A DNA stretch of 64,000 bases from Dryococelus australis (taxonomy: Eukaryota; Arthropoda; Insecta; Phasmatodea; Phasmatidae): assembly GCA_029891345.1 (NCBI GenBank), contig CM057009.1, positions 89,389,416 through 89,453,415 on the forward strand, given 5' to 3'. Positions 1-12,036 of the stretch are shown piece by piece. The notes below the pieces were generated by a model, which saw nothing but the letters and a program-made list of their open reading frames with translations, was not told where the DNA came from and made no database searches. Made by a program: the position numbers and the translations under genes. Position 1 is the first letter of the stretch; each line of letters begins with the position of its first letter.

Positions 1-125
1 ATATAAAACGCTGCACTTCGAAAGAGCCCACCACACGTTCCACACAAGAGTACGCATTCTAAATATTCAATCTCTCCGGGGACAGAGGCCGAACCTGGAA
101 CCACAAGAGTGGACGATTTGTGAGT
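1..125 (+). promoter_or_regulatory. Possible TATA promoter and noncoding first exon
   Basis: The window opens with TATAAAA at 2-8. About 110 bases later there is a consensus 5' splice donor, GTGAGT, at 120-125. The stretch between them has no ATG and is less AT-rich than what follows, as expected of a short untranslated first exon starting near position 30-35. No upstream sequence is available to judge the promoter. A TATA box plus a donor is also expected by chance in AT-rich DNA, so this is weak. Confidence 0.2.
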
Positions 126-1300
126 GACCACTGAAGCGAAGCGAGTCTGGTCCATTTGATGTACGCTGTTTTTATTGTTTACTGCGGCAACTCAGACTAA
201 TAGCGGATAATATCTGGAAAATGTATTATTGTTCGCATGGATACAATTGAATAAGTTCAAGTCACGTACTTGTTTAGCGCGCGCAACTTTTGCCATTGAC
301 ACACCTACAAGCACACAAAACATTTTTTTCAAACATATTAATACAGAATTTTATCATATACCGAGACGTAATATTTTTAATATGCTTTAATATTAGCAAA
401 AAAATATATATAAAACATTGGATGACTAAAATTTCTCTTCTATATTTCTTACTGAACTTATGCATGAATCAACACAAATGTACTTTCAATAACACATGCT
501 GGCACATATGTAAAAATTGTATTGTTTATGCTAGACTGTATGAATATAATTCAGTGCAAGGAGTAACTATTAAATTGCACATTGCATTTATACAAGTTGG
601 TTTTATTTTTTACCATGGTGCATATTAATTTATTTCGCAAAAAATTTAAGATATGATGATGAATTATACAAAAAATGACAATACAGTGAAAGAGGTAGGC
701 GTTGTTTGTATTTAGTGCTGTTATTTCTATACTACGGGGTCCACAGGGCCGTTACTTGGAACACGGGCCGCATCTTCAGTTTTACATCCATACATATTAC
801 AGTTCAAATCTTTTCAGATGGTTGCTTCCAAGTTTAAGAGTCAAGATTCATCTCAAGTGATGTTAAGCCCTACATACCTAGATAGAAAAGTAGCAATTTA
901 TAGAAGAACCAACATGAATAGGAAGCTAGAAGAAAAATAATTCGAACTGGTAGCTTTATAAACTTTTAGCTAGATAGACGTATTATATATTATTTTACGG
1001 GAAGTGACCAAGGTCGTCTGTGCTCCAGCTAAACTTGAGAATTTCATCTCTCAGTAAAATAATTCACGCTCCAATTCTTTTTATAACTTCCACCAATAGT
1101 TTCTCCTTACATGTATGCCATTCCTCAATATTTTCGGCAATATTCTTTCTATGTAACTTACGTGACTAAGAGCTGTAGTGCCCTATTTTTTATTCCAGAA
1201 TACCAACTTCTCACACAAATTACTAAACATCTCTCGTCAAACTATTCTACAATCAATCCACTCTCAACATTTAAATTATGATTTATTATTAGTGTAAACG
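126..1300. other. AT-rich DNA with no clear gene
   Basis: I see no conserved protein, RNA or clear repeat here; the overlapping reading frames at 274-628 on both strands look like chance. One detail: TTTTCAG at 811-817 is followed directly by ATG at 818, opening a 40-codon frame to 937. Its middle part (about 855-890) resembles the reverse of the 3' tail of the SINE at 18.87 kb, which argues against it being a real exon. Confidence 0.5.
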
Positions 1301-1301
1301 G

Positions 1302-1700
1302 TTACTGAGGCCTCGTATTTAATGCTGAGTGCAACTTCTGAAAATTAATAATGAACGATTGTATATTTATTCTCTCACTTTTCGTCAAACTCGTGAACAG
1401 CGGAACAAGAGATGCCAGTAAAGTAGCTTGTAGAACACTTTTTGCCCTGCTGAAAGCTGTGATATGACACGCCATGGGCTCCACAAGGCATCGGAAGCTT
1501 TCGAGAGCCTTACTAATACACGAGATCTGCACAACCTCCCACAATGCATGGAGATCGGCCGGAGCAGGACCCACGGCGCACGCATCCCTCTCGAAAGCTT
1601 CCCAGACGTGTTCGCTAGAACTTATTTCGGATGATTTTTGGTGACAGGAAACCAGCCTCACGTCAACCACTCGGGTCACCAATTGGAAGCGGTGAGCCAT
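1302..1700 (-). pseudogene. Tc1/mariner-type transposase C-terminal remnant
   Basis: The minus-strand frame contains SSEHVWEAFERDACAVG, then a helix-like stretch and EPMACHITAFSRAK. This has the layout of the Tc1 transposase C-terminus, NPIEHxWxxxxRRV ... SMPxRIxAxIxAKGG, so the E of SSEHVW corresponds to the third catalytic acidic residue of the DDE triad. The NPI before it has decayed, the terminal GG is lost, and the D residues upstream are absent. I see no inverted repeats. A functional transposase is about 340 residues; only the last third is traceable. The Tc1 fragment at 29.6 kb may be from a related element, as it covers the central part of the protein. Confidence 0.5.
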
Positions 1701-1734
1701 TTTATCCTCTAGCTGTAAGTACAGGTTACTTATT

Positions 1735-2050
1735 TTTCTAAACTACCTTATTCTAAGTATTACGTGAAGTTAAGGCCTGAAGGTAGGGCGGGATTTTATT
1801 GCGTCTCACGGCTAACCCCTTACGCCTACTAGAAAGGAAAATCATGCAAGGAGACATGCATCGCGGCAAAGAGGGATTGGGCAGCCACGGCCTGCACTTG
1901 GAGCCATGACTACCTCCCTAAGTGTACTCAGAGCTAGTCTCAACTATGAAGAGCAAGGTAAAAACCTTCAAGAGAGACGTAAAAACCCTTGCGACAGAAA
2001 AGTAAAACTAAAAAAAAATTATTGCATGCATTAAATTAAATTAAATTAAA
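1735..2050 (+). repeat. Probable retroposon 3' end with TTAAA tail
   Basis: A stretch of higher GC than its flanks ends in an A-rich run and then a (TTAAA) tail of four units at 2031-2050. A GC-richer body followed by an A-rich or short-repeat tail is the usual 3' end of a LINE or SINE inserted on the plus strand. I recognise no coding sequence in the body, so family assignment is open. Confidence 0.3.
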
Positions 2051-2440
2051 TAGAATGCTGCAGGAGATAGATTATAAGGAATCATGCTCTTGGTTAGTAG
2101 AACTGAAAATACTAGTAGAGAATGGACGGGGGTCTTTATTGTTCTTTAAATTGGTGCCGGCAGTAACCAGAGAGGTTTTTGGGCGCCTCTCTGGTGAAGG
2201 AAATGGAGTTACTGGTCCTCTTTCCTCCGATCTCTTCTATGAACCTGAAAATTAAAGGGGAAAAAGTGAGCTGCTTGTAAGTGTCAGCAGGGCTGGTTCT
2301 TACTGGCTTTTACTGGAACGTTAAAAGACGGTAAGGACATGTGGAAGAAAGAGCAAATTAATCTATCATAATTGACCAATAATACTATCCTAAATATAAC
2401 AAATAGTAGCATATGTCCTCGGGAACATATGTATCTAAAA
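2051..2440. other. No recognisable feature
   Basis: A short plus-strand frame (2055-2255) has no recognisable motif and looks like chance. Nothing else is seen here. Confidence 0.4.
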
Positions 2441-2640
2441 TAATGCTATGCTACCTCACGGCGGCCAGTCTCTGTATCCACGGCCGTATGCTGTAAGTGC
2501 ACGGAGCTTCGCTTCTTAAGGTATTGCTGTGCTACCTCGCAGCGAGCATATCTCTGTAGACATGGGCTGTAACAGAGCCTATTTCCACTCATAGTGCTAC
2601 GAGTGCACAGAGCTTCGTTGTGTAAGGGGGGGGGGAGAGA
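2441..2640. repeat. Imperfect tandem duplication of about 80-105 bp
   Basis: Two adjacent blocks share the order TGCTATGCTACCTC ... TCTCTGTA ... GTGCACGGAGCTTCG ... TAAGG, at about 2447-2521 and 2527-2626. The second has about 25 extra bases in its middle. It ends in a G run at 2627-2636. No coding capacity is apparent. Confidence 0.45.
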
Positions 2641-2650
2641 ATTGATTTAT

Positions 2651-2677
2651 AATTACGGGGGATCTCCCCGTAATTAT
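2651..2677. repeat. Near-perfect palindrome
   Basis: TAATTACGGGG and its complement CCCCGTAATTA flank a central GATCT-like spacer, giving an 11-bp-arm hairpin. It lies between the tandem duplication and the LINE 3' region. It could be part of a decayed transposon end; no function can be assigned. Confidence 0.5.
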
Positions 2678-2893
2678 CTCACCGATTGAAGCATCGAAGA
2701 ACACGACGCTGCAAACTTCTACCTCTCGGCAGAGGTGGCCTTGAAATCAGCTGCAGCGCAGGGCCAAGCATGCTAGCAACTGGCTGGGATGAGAGGCTAA
2801 GTCTATGTTAACCTATAATATCCTAAATAACTATATTTAAAGGCGAAGTTGTATAACTAATTAATCTAGACTAAGCTTTCCCTTCGGGGTTGC

Positions 2894-5702
2894 TCAGGTT
2901 AAACTACTGTTTATATATGAGGCTGCGCAGGGTCTATAATGATTGGCAAGGCAGTGTGTTACACGCAGGGCTAAGGGGGCCTGTGGGCTAGAAGCGACTT
3001 GGATCGCTTATAACTTTGGGTCTCATCAATATCAAAGTCCCCTCTGAAAGTGATGAGAGGATTGACATATTTGTTAAGAGATTTCTAAAAGGTTTGTACC
3101 TGCTTGAGAATTACATCTTGCAGCAGTTCTTGTTTGAGTTCTGCATGCAAGTTTCTGGAGGGAATGTAACGTGGCCCATGGACAGCCAATCCGAGGAATT
3201 TGTTCTGCACTACTTGTAAGGAATTTAAGTGGGTGGCAGCACAGTAAGCCCATGCAGGGGCAGCATATGTGATGATGGCTCTAACCAAAGACAGGTATAA
3301 TTATATCCCATTTTTCACTGAAAATCCGGAGCTACGATTTAGTAGTGGATACAGAGCAGACGGGCGGGCATAAGTGAGGTTACGCTTAGCCTCCACATGT
3401 TGGCGCCATGTCAACTTACTGTCCATCATAAGGCTGAGGTATTTAAACTTCATCCTTGAAGGGAATATTTTCCCTAAAGTGGTTTAGCTGCAAATTAGGG
3501 GGAACAATACGGCGACGCGTGAAGATTACAGCCTCGCTCTTACCCACATTTATTTTAATGCGCCACTGGCGAAAATAATTTTCGAACTCACTGAGTTGAG
3601 CCTGGAGTCTCTGAATTGCAAGTTCAGATTTGCGTGAGTGGGTGTAGATGACTGTGTCATCAGCATAAACACCCATGGTAATAAGTTGGTCATGGGTTTG
3701 GGGGGGGGGGAGGTCTCGTGGGTATAAGAATTGTATAGGACTGGTCCCAGGATGCTACACTGAGGGACGCCAGCCCTAATAAATTTCTTGGTAAACAGCT
3801 CTCCTTGAATGGATACTGAGAAGGAGCTGTGGTCCAAGTACGAGACCAGAAGCTTAATGTAACAGTCTGGGAATTCAGCCCGATATAACTTATATAAAAG
3901 CCCTTCGTGGAACATCCTTTGAAAGGCCTTCTCCACGTCTAAAAATACCACTGCCGTGAACTGACGGCAGTTGAATGATTTTGTTATGTGTTCCGATAAG
4001 CGGACGAGTTGATGCACTTTCGAGTGTTTTGTCGGAAAGCCAAATTGCTCGTTAGGGAACAAGTTTTTCTCGCGAATATGGTGATTTAATCGGTGCAAGA
4101 GCACTCGTTCATGAATCTTAGAGATCGCGGACAGTAAACTAATAGGGCGGTAATTTTGCAGTTGAGTCGGGTCTTTGCCCGGTTTGGGAAATACAATTAC
4201 ATTGGCACTTTTCCAGGAAGTAGAGATTAAATCTTGCATACATGCACTCGGTTATAGTCTCAAACATGCTGTCAGGCAGCTGCTTGAAAACTATGGCCTT
4301 GAGGGAGTCGAACACAGCTGCTTTGCGGGGTTTCAGGTGTTTTATTATACGCTTGACTTCCTCAGCGTGCGTGGGGCCTGGTTCAGCCACAGTGGGCTGT
4401 CGCAGACGCACTCGGAGATCTCTATAAATTTGGGCAACGAAAGCTGGATTAGCTGGAAAGTTATTGGGCTAGAAAGTTAATTCTAATTGATTTGCCATAG
4501 CCTCAGCTTTCTGCTGAGGCATATAGGTCACACCGTTATTGCCTTGAAGAGGCTGTATTTGGGAACGCTTTTTAGTAAACGTTTTAGTCATGTGCCACAA
4601 GCTTTGATCCTGGGTACATAGGAGGGATAATTTATTGTTCCATACGTTGGAATGCCAGACAGTGATTTCAACATCAATACGTTCTCTAAGATTGTTAATC
4701 TGGGTTTTCGTTTGCTTAGATATAGTTCGCGAATAGAGCCTGCACAGCCTATTTTTGCGCGAGATAAGTTCCCTAATATTATCAGGGAGCTTATCTGCTT
4801 TAATCCTCGGTGTCTTTTTCCGGGACATACTTATTTACTCCTGTCTTAAATAGCTCTATGACGCGCTCGAAAACAGAGTCTAATTCGTCGAGAGAACTAA
4901 TAGAAGCTGTGAAACTTATTTCCTAATCTAGATAATGTCTGAAGCCGGGCAGTTCTCATGCTTATGATCCTTAATTTTTCGAATTGATGTACTGTCTGTT
5001 TCTAGTTCATTGAAAGACAAGTGGACAGGATAATGGTCCGAAGCCAACTCGTGGAGCACATTAAATTCTAAGGCCATATTAAAACATTTATTGAGCACGA
5101 TATCTAATATATCGGGCCTATCATTTACATTCTGAGGGTCAAAGGTAGATTCACAAGGGGCATACAGGATGTAATTATAGTGCTTTGGTGTCTAAACAAA
5201 GTATTGCCATTGGTTGTGCGAGTGAGACAGTCCATGCTGGATGTTTTGCATCTAAGTCGCCTACTGCTAGTAAGACTATAAAATAATTAGTTAATTTATC
5301 TAGATCTGTGCGCAAAAGTGTGCGACCTTGCGGGCAGTAAACTGAATAAATGGCAACATGTTGATTGCCGAGTTTGAAGGTAACTCCCACAGCTTCGAGT
5401 CTTTGAAGTTGTATTAATTTCGTGGGATTGCATACTATTGAATTATGAATTAATATCACGACACCTCCGCCGTATCTGTCACGATCTTTTCGAAAGCATT
5501 TATAGCCGGGAACAGAAAATCGATGCTGTGGGTCTAAGTGAGTTTCATGTATTGCAATTATAGAATTCTGATGGCGAGAAATATAATCTAACAGCTCCTG
5601 TTTTATTTTACTGCGAATGCCGTTAGCATTCCAATAAATTAGACTACTGACTAAATTAAAACTAAAAGGCAGAGCATGTGGCAACTGCAAATTAACAGCC
5701 AT
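2894..5702 (-). pseudogene. Jockey ORF2: APE endonuclease and reverse transcriptase, broken
   Basis: ORF2 nicks target DNA and reverse-transcribes the LINE RNA there. The start is ATG at 5702, inside the end of ORF1. The endonuclease (5702 to about 5000) shows YWNANGIRSK, the catalytic E in AIHETHL, GDLDAKHPAW (the usual N of GDLNAKH is D here) and, after a frameshift near 5175, ASDHYPVHL with the SDH motif. The reverse transcriptase shows the KPGKDP...NYRPISLLSAISKI entry at about 4190-4120, FLDVEKAF with the first catalytic D, and AGVPQCSILGPVLYN. YADD follows after another shift, at about 3665. The thumb/C-terminal part has ITYAAPAWAYCAATHLN, then KSLLAHRPPLA after an in-frame stop at about 3085, and ends at TGA 2894-2896. 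At least four frameshifts and two or more stops make it inactive. Confidence 0.85.
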
Positions 5703-7351
5703 CAGGCTGCTGCTGCTGCCCTTCCACAACTGAGAAGGCTGCCCCAGTCAGGGCTCGCCCTTTCTCTTCAGCTGACTTGGTTTGGTCAATCCAAACCATT
5801 AGTAAGTTGCAGAGCGCCTCCAGCACTCCACTAAAGGCGGGGAATTTGTCATTCAGGGGGCTAGGCTTCGCCTCCTGAATTAATATCTGCATATTAATTT
5901 GTTCCGAGGCAGCTGGGGTTGTGTCCATTTGTGACACTGGGCTCACCAGTTTCGTCTGGCTAGCAGAAACCTTCTCGTCCAATGGGCGTTGAGCTGGCTC
6001 CTGATTGGCCGAGCATGTGGCATCACCGTCAGAGGCCCTGGGGAGGGGGGATGGTGGTCATCTGGTGTGACTCTGAGCTCTGGGAATTTTTTGAGAATTA
6101 GTTTTTGATTGGGAATTCTTTTCCCACTTGTTGGAAAGGGGCTTTTCGTGAGGTTGCCATTTTTTGGCGATGTGGATTTGCAAGTGCCGGAAAATCAACT
6201 TCCGATGCCTGGTATCATGCTAGTGCACCATCGCCATTGGCAACTGGAATAAGGCGATTTTGTGCGAAGTGAGGCACAAAAGTCTGGGCTGGAGTGCGTG
6301 GTTTCCTGACCAGGACCTGCGTCCAGCCATCTTGCGGCTGGGCAGGCCCTGCTGGGATGGCTGCGACTGCTGTGGAGACTGAAGAAGCTGTATTGACGAT
6401 GTTTGAATCCAGGGGGGCGGGATTAGAATTAAACTGCCCGGGTTGAGCTGCGATTGCAGCAGAGTACCTGCTCTGCTGCTCACGCTTCCTGTGCTCTTGG
6501 GGGACGAAGTATCGCCATTTTTCCTGTTTATAAGCCTCGCAGGCTTTATAATGGCAGCGTGATTTGCCACCGCAACTCACGCATTTACGCAGACCCCTGT
6601 CGTCTCTGTCTGGCAGGTCGCATTACAGGGTGATGTGTCCTTTGCCACACAGCCTGCACCTGGGGGTGGGTGGGTGCGTGTCCTGATCACTGGCAGTTGC
6701 TACACTGCGCTGGTCCGTCGGGGCACTGGTAATTTTCGACCTTGATCACAAGGTCGCAGAGTCCACGAAGCTGATAGATCGACTGAGACTTTGCACATTC
6801 CGGGAGTTCAGCAATAAACAAGTCGAGAGGCTGGTGATCGCACATTGAAAGTTAGGGCACGATTGTTTGTGGGTCGAACCTGAGAGAGATGAGTTCCTCA
6901 CGAATCCAGGAGCTCGGAATACTCTTATCTAGCCCTTTAAGAACCACTTTGATGAGCATCTCGCTGCGCGGGGTGAGGATTGAATACCTTACTTTGAGGG
7001 CATCAAGAATGGATATCGCCTTGCGAAAATCTTCGTAAGTGGCAGGGAGGTAAGATACTCCTTGTGGGACCACTCTGTTTTGAGTTGGCTGGCTCAGTTG
7101 TTTGCGAAACAGCCTACAAACTTGGGGGTATGTGCACTCCTGTGTGTGAAACACAGTCCGTGACCTGAGGTTGGGCTTCTTCGCCCTGATCGGCTCTGCA
7201 TTCTGATTGGTGGGTGCGGGTGCGCCCTGATTGGTTGGGCCTTGCTGGCTGGAATTTCCTCCTGCAGAAGTCGATTTGGCTGCCATTTCGCTGGCTTTTC
7301 TCTTTTTTTTGAGGCGGTATCCTCGTCCATCTTCTCCTGCAAGTTCGTCAT
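5692..7351 (-). pseudogene. Jockey ORF1 (gag-like nucleic-acid-binding protein), broken
   Basis: ORF1 proteins of this clade coat the LINE RNA and help form the retrotransposition particle. The start is ATG at 7351 (MTNLQEKMDED). A frame change near 7240 leads to the conserved jockey block LDALKVRYSILTPRSEMLIK and VVLKGLDKSIPSSWIREEL (7286-6852). Two zinc knuckles follow near 6650-6545: CRLCGKGHITL-stop-C, with an in-frame TAA, and CVSCGGKSRCHYKAC, in which the usual histidine is replaced by serine. The C-terminal domain, with FPAFSGVLEALCNLL and a final AFSVVEG, runs to the stop at 5692. Several frameshifts (near 7240, 6850 and 6200) break it. The ORF1 stop overlaps the ORF2 ATG by 11 bases. 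Confidence 0.8.
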
Positions 7352-7500
7352 GACTAATTCAAGGGGGGAGAGGGGAGGATCCCCGAAGGGCTTAACACCT
7401 ACTGTCTTCTTGCTTCAGCTTTGGAAGGGAAACTTAATCAAGTCTTAAAATAAAAATTACCTAGCTCACAATCGGCCTCCACAAACTGGCGTCCCTGACC

Positions 7501-8565
7501 TCTCCCCTCTACCGGAAACAAGGCTAAGGGACAGCCAGCCGCTTGACAATAATTTAAACTACCCTGGCTAAGGGGTTTATCTGTTACCTGTGGACTATAA
7601 GAGAGCACCGGTTTGGAGTTGCAGAACTAGCAGTCCTCTTCTCACAAAAATCCTACTTTTTCTTCCAGGAAATCTTACGAGATTGGTCGCGCGCACAGTT
7701 CGCTCCAAAATACCGTATACCTTTCAGTAGAACCTTTCAATGACAAGACAGCTTGGAGTTACTGCGACACACGTCTGACCTGCACCAAGCCCTGCTTGCG
7801 AATGGTCGTAGGTGCAGGGTCCTGTAGGTGCACAAATGGGTGCACATTTTTTGCTAACAGGTCCCTTATAGTTCGCCGGTGAAGGACGATGGCACGTACA
7901 CCAGGGGGCATATTTCATCCCATTTAAACGGTCTCCAAGTGAGGATATCACTACTGGGCGGAACTGTAGGCTATTCTGCAGACATGGAAGATCCATCGCC
8001 TTATCTGCTTGACGACGTAATCGCCCCCTGCGTGTACCAACGTATACACATATGTACCTCGACTCGTACATCCAGCCAACCTTTCCACGTGCATTGAGGT
8101 TCCAAAGCGGCGTTTCCACACTCACTGTAATCTTTGAGCCTTGTAACGTGCGTCGAGTAGAAGAGGTACACTAGGAGGGCGGCGCGGCAACTTCTGTACG
8201 CCATAGCAAGGAGATTGTTCTTAAAGGTATGAATTCTCACATATCGTTGTCGTTAAGCATTGAATAAGCGAGTGATGTGCTAAGCTGTGGTCTGTATTGT
8301 CCGGTGTTACCAACCGAGCTAGCCGACGGTGAACCTTGTCATCAATACATTGTACGCTGTGGCAGCCGTCCCTGGCGGTGGTGGTTTTACTCAAGCCTTA
8401 AACTCACAGCACACTTTTGACATGGTGGCCTAGGGAAATCCCAGTGCCTGTACTACGTTGGAGATGGAGTGCCTTATACGTCTGCCGCCAACGATCCGGC
8501 CACGATAAAATAAACTGAAATCTTGTTTATTCAACATTTTGTGTTCCAGTGTTACTCAGACGGTA
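7501..8565. other. Unassigned, moderately GC-rich stretch with weak frames
   Basis: A minus-strand frame at 8125-7724 (133 codons) includes a cysteine-rich stretch, PWCTCHRPSPANYKG then KKCAPICAP, but I recognise no domain. A second minus-strand frame (8240-8001) overlaps it. On the plus strand there is an acceptor-like TTTTTCTTCCAG at about 7665 with a 25-codon frame after it but no clear donor, and an AATAAA at 8509-8514. Base composition is closer to the transposon parts than to the AT-rich background, so a decayed mobile element or an untranslated exon are both possible. Confidence 0.25.
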
Positions 8566-9120
8566 AATATAAGGGCTGACGATATCCTAGACTAGTGTGA
8601 CTGGGCAATATTCCATTCGACGAGGCAACCACAGCGTCAGTTTGCCAACAAGGCAGGTGTTTCTAATTCAACTGGTAATGGGTGTAAGTTGATGGCTTTC
8701 GTATTAACATATTTGCTACCCCTCTACTTTAAACATTATGATACGAGCACCAAGTTTGTTTTGACATTGTATATATTTCCCCTTTGTACTCAAATCTCAA
8801 TATCTGTTTAATTTTTCGTGTAGAAAGTATCGTTTTATAAATAGTAAAATATATACATACAAACATCATACACAGCAGTTATTACACTTTAAAAATATAA
8901 ATATTGTATAATTGCTTATAATTAGAATTGCTTCCTTAATATTTAGATAAAACATAAATTTCCCTACAGTTTCCCCAAAATAATAACCATTCTATTTGAG
9001 AGTCCCACGAAACACATTGAGATATAATATGGTGTAGCTGAGAGCAGGTCAGATAATGTTTACATAAATATTAGTGAAATTTTGCGCAGGAATATTTTCA
9101 AATATCGTAAACCGTTTGAA
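8566..9120. other. AT-rich DNA with nothing recognisable
   Basis: No frame, inverted repeat or tRNA-like motif stands out here. Confidence 0.5.
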
Positions 9121-11030
9121 GCACTACTATAAAACTTGGCGTAAAGGAGCATTTAAATGGTAATGCAGAAGGGGGCAGAAGGTAGATGTCCAATGGAAAT
9201 GAAGAAGCCGGTGAGGGTATAATAATGCCAAGAATTAACCTGGTTCGTTAAATGTATCAGGACTTGCAAAACAATCATAAAACGCAGGATGGAAATGAGC
9301 TTGAGTATTCAAGAATGTCAAAGCCATAAGAGAGGCTGGGGTATATACTATGTAAGAAGATCGTATACTAAACAGTGTGAGTACAGCGCAGGATCAGTTA
9401 AATTTGTGGTGGGAAGGGATGTGAGTTGGGTCTTCATGGGAACGAAATTTGCTAAGGATATTCGAGGTTCATTCCATAGGCGACGACCGCAACTGAAACA
9501 ATTCGGGAATATTGTATTGTACAGGGCTTATTAACGTAACCCGGATTTATACTTGAAAGCTTAGCAGGGGAAAGCTTAGAGACTAACTTATAAACTACCT
9601 TAAATTAACGCCCATGCCTTGCCCGGCATTCGAACCCAGAGCCTTCCGCACCCAAGATCGGTGACCCCCCAACCGACTACGCCACGCGAGGTCGGCAGTT
9701 CGGGAATAGTAAACCGACATCTAAAGGTGATTGGTGAAGGGAGGCTGTAAAGTCAGGTGGAGTTAATGGCAAGTATGATGTCCGTAGTTTATAAAGGTCG
9801 GGAATAGCAAAGGTACACATAAACGATAACTGGAAGGGTGAATTAAATATAGTCGTCATTGAAATGGAAGAGTTCAAGTTGGGGGAGAATAAATTAAAAC
9901 ATGTAACATGTAACTTCAGTATTACAGGATTTACAGAGGAACATATAAAGTGTATGTGAAAAAGGAAAGTGTAGACGACATGGAAATGTAGATGTAAATT
10001 ATGTTTGTGTACATACTAACTATGAAAGTTGTGAACAAAACAGTTTTTAGGATCGCAAAGGAGAATGCATAAGTGTGGCGAAGTGAGAAGAGGACAGTCG
10101 TTACATACATGAAAGTGGTCAAGAATGATGGGTTCCATGACAAATACGAAGCCTGAGTTTAGAAAATATCGGGAGAACAAAGGTCATATAAAAATGTAGA
10201 AGGAAGGGAGACGTGTAAATGTCGCCATGGAAGTGGAATGTATGTATGGTGATTTGCATGTCAAATTTCTTTGCTGTCTCTTAACCTGTTTAGGAATGAT
10301 AAAGGGGGGTGTAAAATGAGGTGAGGGCTATGGTGAATGGGATGTGGTAATTAAGAGAGAGAATATCCAGCATGGGAATGGAAGTCGCCCAGGGTATAAA
10401 TAGGAAATATATAATTGATGCGTTATAGGAATTAAAAATATTTAATCCCAATGTTGAGTGAATATGGTGGCAGTGTACGAAAATAAGAGCAGCTTAATAT
10501 GTAATGAAAATTAACTGGGCGTATAGAAAAAGGCGCACGAAGAAAGACGTAGAAATCTGTAAAAGTTTATAATAGCAGGCATGTTTTTGGCATTTTTCAG
10601 TGTGGGGAGGAATGAGTGAAGTGCGGATTAAAATATGTGTATTTTTCTACAGAAAGTTCAAGGATAAGGCTCCAGGAGTAAAATATTAATATATATAATA
10701 TACATATAACATATTATATATACACACACAGTTTGTAAGTTATCGTTGAAAACTCAAATCCAAAAAAAAAAAAAAGCATAAATATGTTTATACGAGGGGA
10801 TGGCGACAAAAGAGAGTCTCAAAATAGCACTAAGAAAATGTGCTTATGGGAAATCAACTGGGGGTGGCGTATGTCAAATATGGTGCACATGGAATGTGTG
10901 GTTAGGAACAAACAAAGAGCTTGATATCATGCAATTTGGGTACGGTATAAGGTGGCTGAAAATCATCAATGTAATAACATATGTTGGCAAGTTAAAAAAT
11001 AGAGCGTGGGTGGTGAAAATTTAAAAGTAA
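9120..11030. repeat. Purine-rich degenerate repeat region
   Basis: The plus strand is strongly A/G-biased. Similar phrases recur, such as CATGGAAATG or CCATGGAAGTGG near 9190, 9435, 9855, 9980, 10218 and 10370, and CGGGAATAG followed by AAAGGT-like text near 9703, 9799 and 10170. Several intervals are near 121 or 243 bases, suggesting an old minisatellite of about 120 bp. The copies are too diverged to define a unit by eye. A tRNA-derived SINE sits inside it at 9590-9705. The frame at 10800-11024 falls in the same composition and is probably not a gene. Confidence 0.4.
9590..9705 (-). mobile_element. tRNA-derived SINE fragment
   Basis: On the minus strand the sequence reads as a tRNA-like head: GTGGCGTAGTCGGTTGGG resembles an RNA polymerase III A box, and GGGTTCGAATGCC is a B box about 40 bases later. 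The following GGCAAGGCATGGGCG is the start of the SINE body. It does not fold into a full cloverleaf with paired acceptor ends, so it is not a functional tRNA gene. Confidence 0.6.
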
Positions 11031-11596
11031 ACTTCGTAGGCCAAACCGTTTTCGGCGTAATTATGAAACATGAGCAATAATATTAATACTAACTTTTTAA
11101 AGCCGTGTAAAACAGACCTTTCAAACCTAACCGCTCCTTAATTCATTCTTCTCCTAGAGTTTTTTTCAAATGAGAGAATACTAAGTATTGTGGGGTCCAT
11201 GAAGAATGATAAAAACATGTATAAATCTGGACATAGGGTCGCTAACACCCAGAACTTTTTTTACAGTGCTCGGAAAATGGATAATTTAAAAAGTAAACGA
11301 AAAACATGTTTATGAATATAGGACGAGGTTACAGATAAAACAGTACGCAAATTTCAATCAACTGCGAGTATATCACAAGTGTCGAGGTCGTCAATTTACG
11401 ATTATTTTCTGTTATTCAGAAATAAAACACTAAGTTATGATATAACTAATAAGCCTACTTTCCTCTACATGGGTGCAAATTATTTTTAGTAAAGTTCTTA
11501 AAAGCTTATTAGGCAGACGTTTATGTCTCATTGACATCAATATCATTAACCAGAAACACATGCAACAGTACCGAGACAATTACATATACAGACGTG

Positions 11597-11672
11597 CCTT
11601 ACCCGGGAGTCGAACCCAGAAAATCTCGCAATAAAAGCTAGAGTGTAATCAACCGTATCACGGGGGCGTGGG
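11597..11672 (-). mobile_element. tRNA-like SINE head
   Basis: Minus strand: GTGATACGGTTGATTACACT (A-box region), then CTGGGTTCGACTCCCGGG (B box with a T-stem-like hairpin). It ends close to the B box, so only the head is preserved. It lies at the left edge of the 270-bp tandem array region. Confidence 0.5.
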
Positions 11673-11992
11673 GGTAAGATTAGGAGCATAAACTTAGGAT
11701 GTAATCAGTCTAATGTTTTGAATGATAGCATTCACTAACTTGATATATTTACTCTACCTTGCTTTTTTTAAAACATGCGTGTAAAGCACTTAAAACACGT
11801 ACGTTTACATGGCCTACCACAACGCAACTTATGTGCAAATTTTGGCGCATATCGGTTGATTGGTCCCCGAGATAATGCATAAAACCTAATTTTCTTAATC
11901 GGTGCTATCTGGCAAAATTGCGAAAAACATGATGTGTATAATATTGTTCTAATAGATAGTCAGCATACAAATTTGGCTCAATTTCGTAAAAT

Positions 11993-11995
11993 TTA

Positions 11996-12033
<38 letters not shown>
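11993..12033. repeat. (AT)n microsatellite
   Basis: About 41 bases of nearly pure AT dinucleotide inside the 270-bp array. Confidence 0.9.

Positions 12034-12036
<3 letters not shown>

Larger units (their letters stand above)
2850..7500 (-). mobile_element. Degenerate jockey-clade LINE (non-LTR retrotransposon)
   Basis: Reading on the minus strand, the element has ORF1 (gag-like, zinc knuckles) from 7351 to 5692, then ORF2 (endonuclease plus reverse transcriptase) from 5702 to 2894. This order, the APE-type endonuclease, the YADD polymerase motif and the C-terminal YAAPAWAYCAATHLN block are typical of jockey-clade LINEs. Both ORFs are broken by frameshifts and stops, so this copy cannot retrotranspose on its own. 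The 5' boundary is uncertain (about 7360-7550) and so is the 3' boundary (below 2894); I found no clear poly(A) tail or target-site duplication. The copy is near full length, which is unusual for a LINE this decayed. Confidence 0.85.

Noticed and set aside
8280-8360. tRNA-like head on the minus strand near 8.3 kb
   Set aside because: GGCTAGCTCGGTTGGTAAC resembles an A box but no B box follows at the proper distance.
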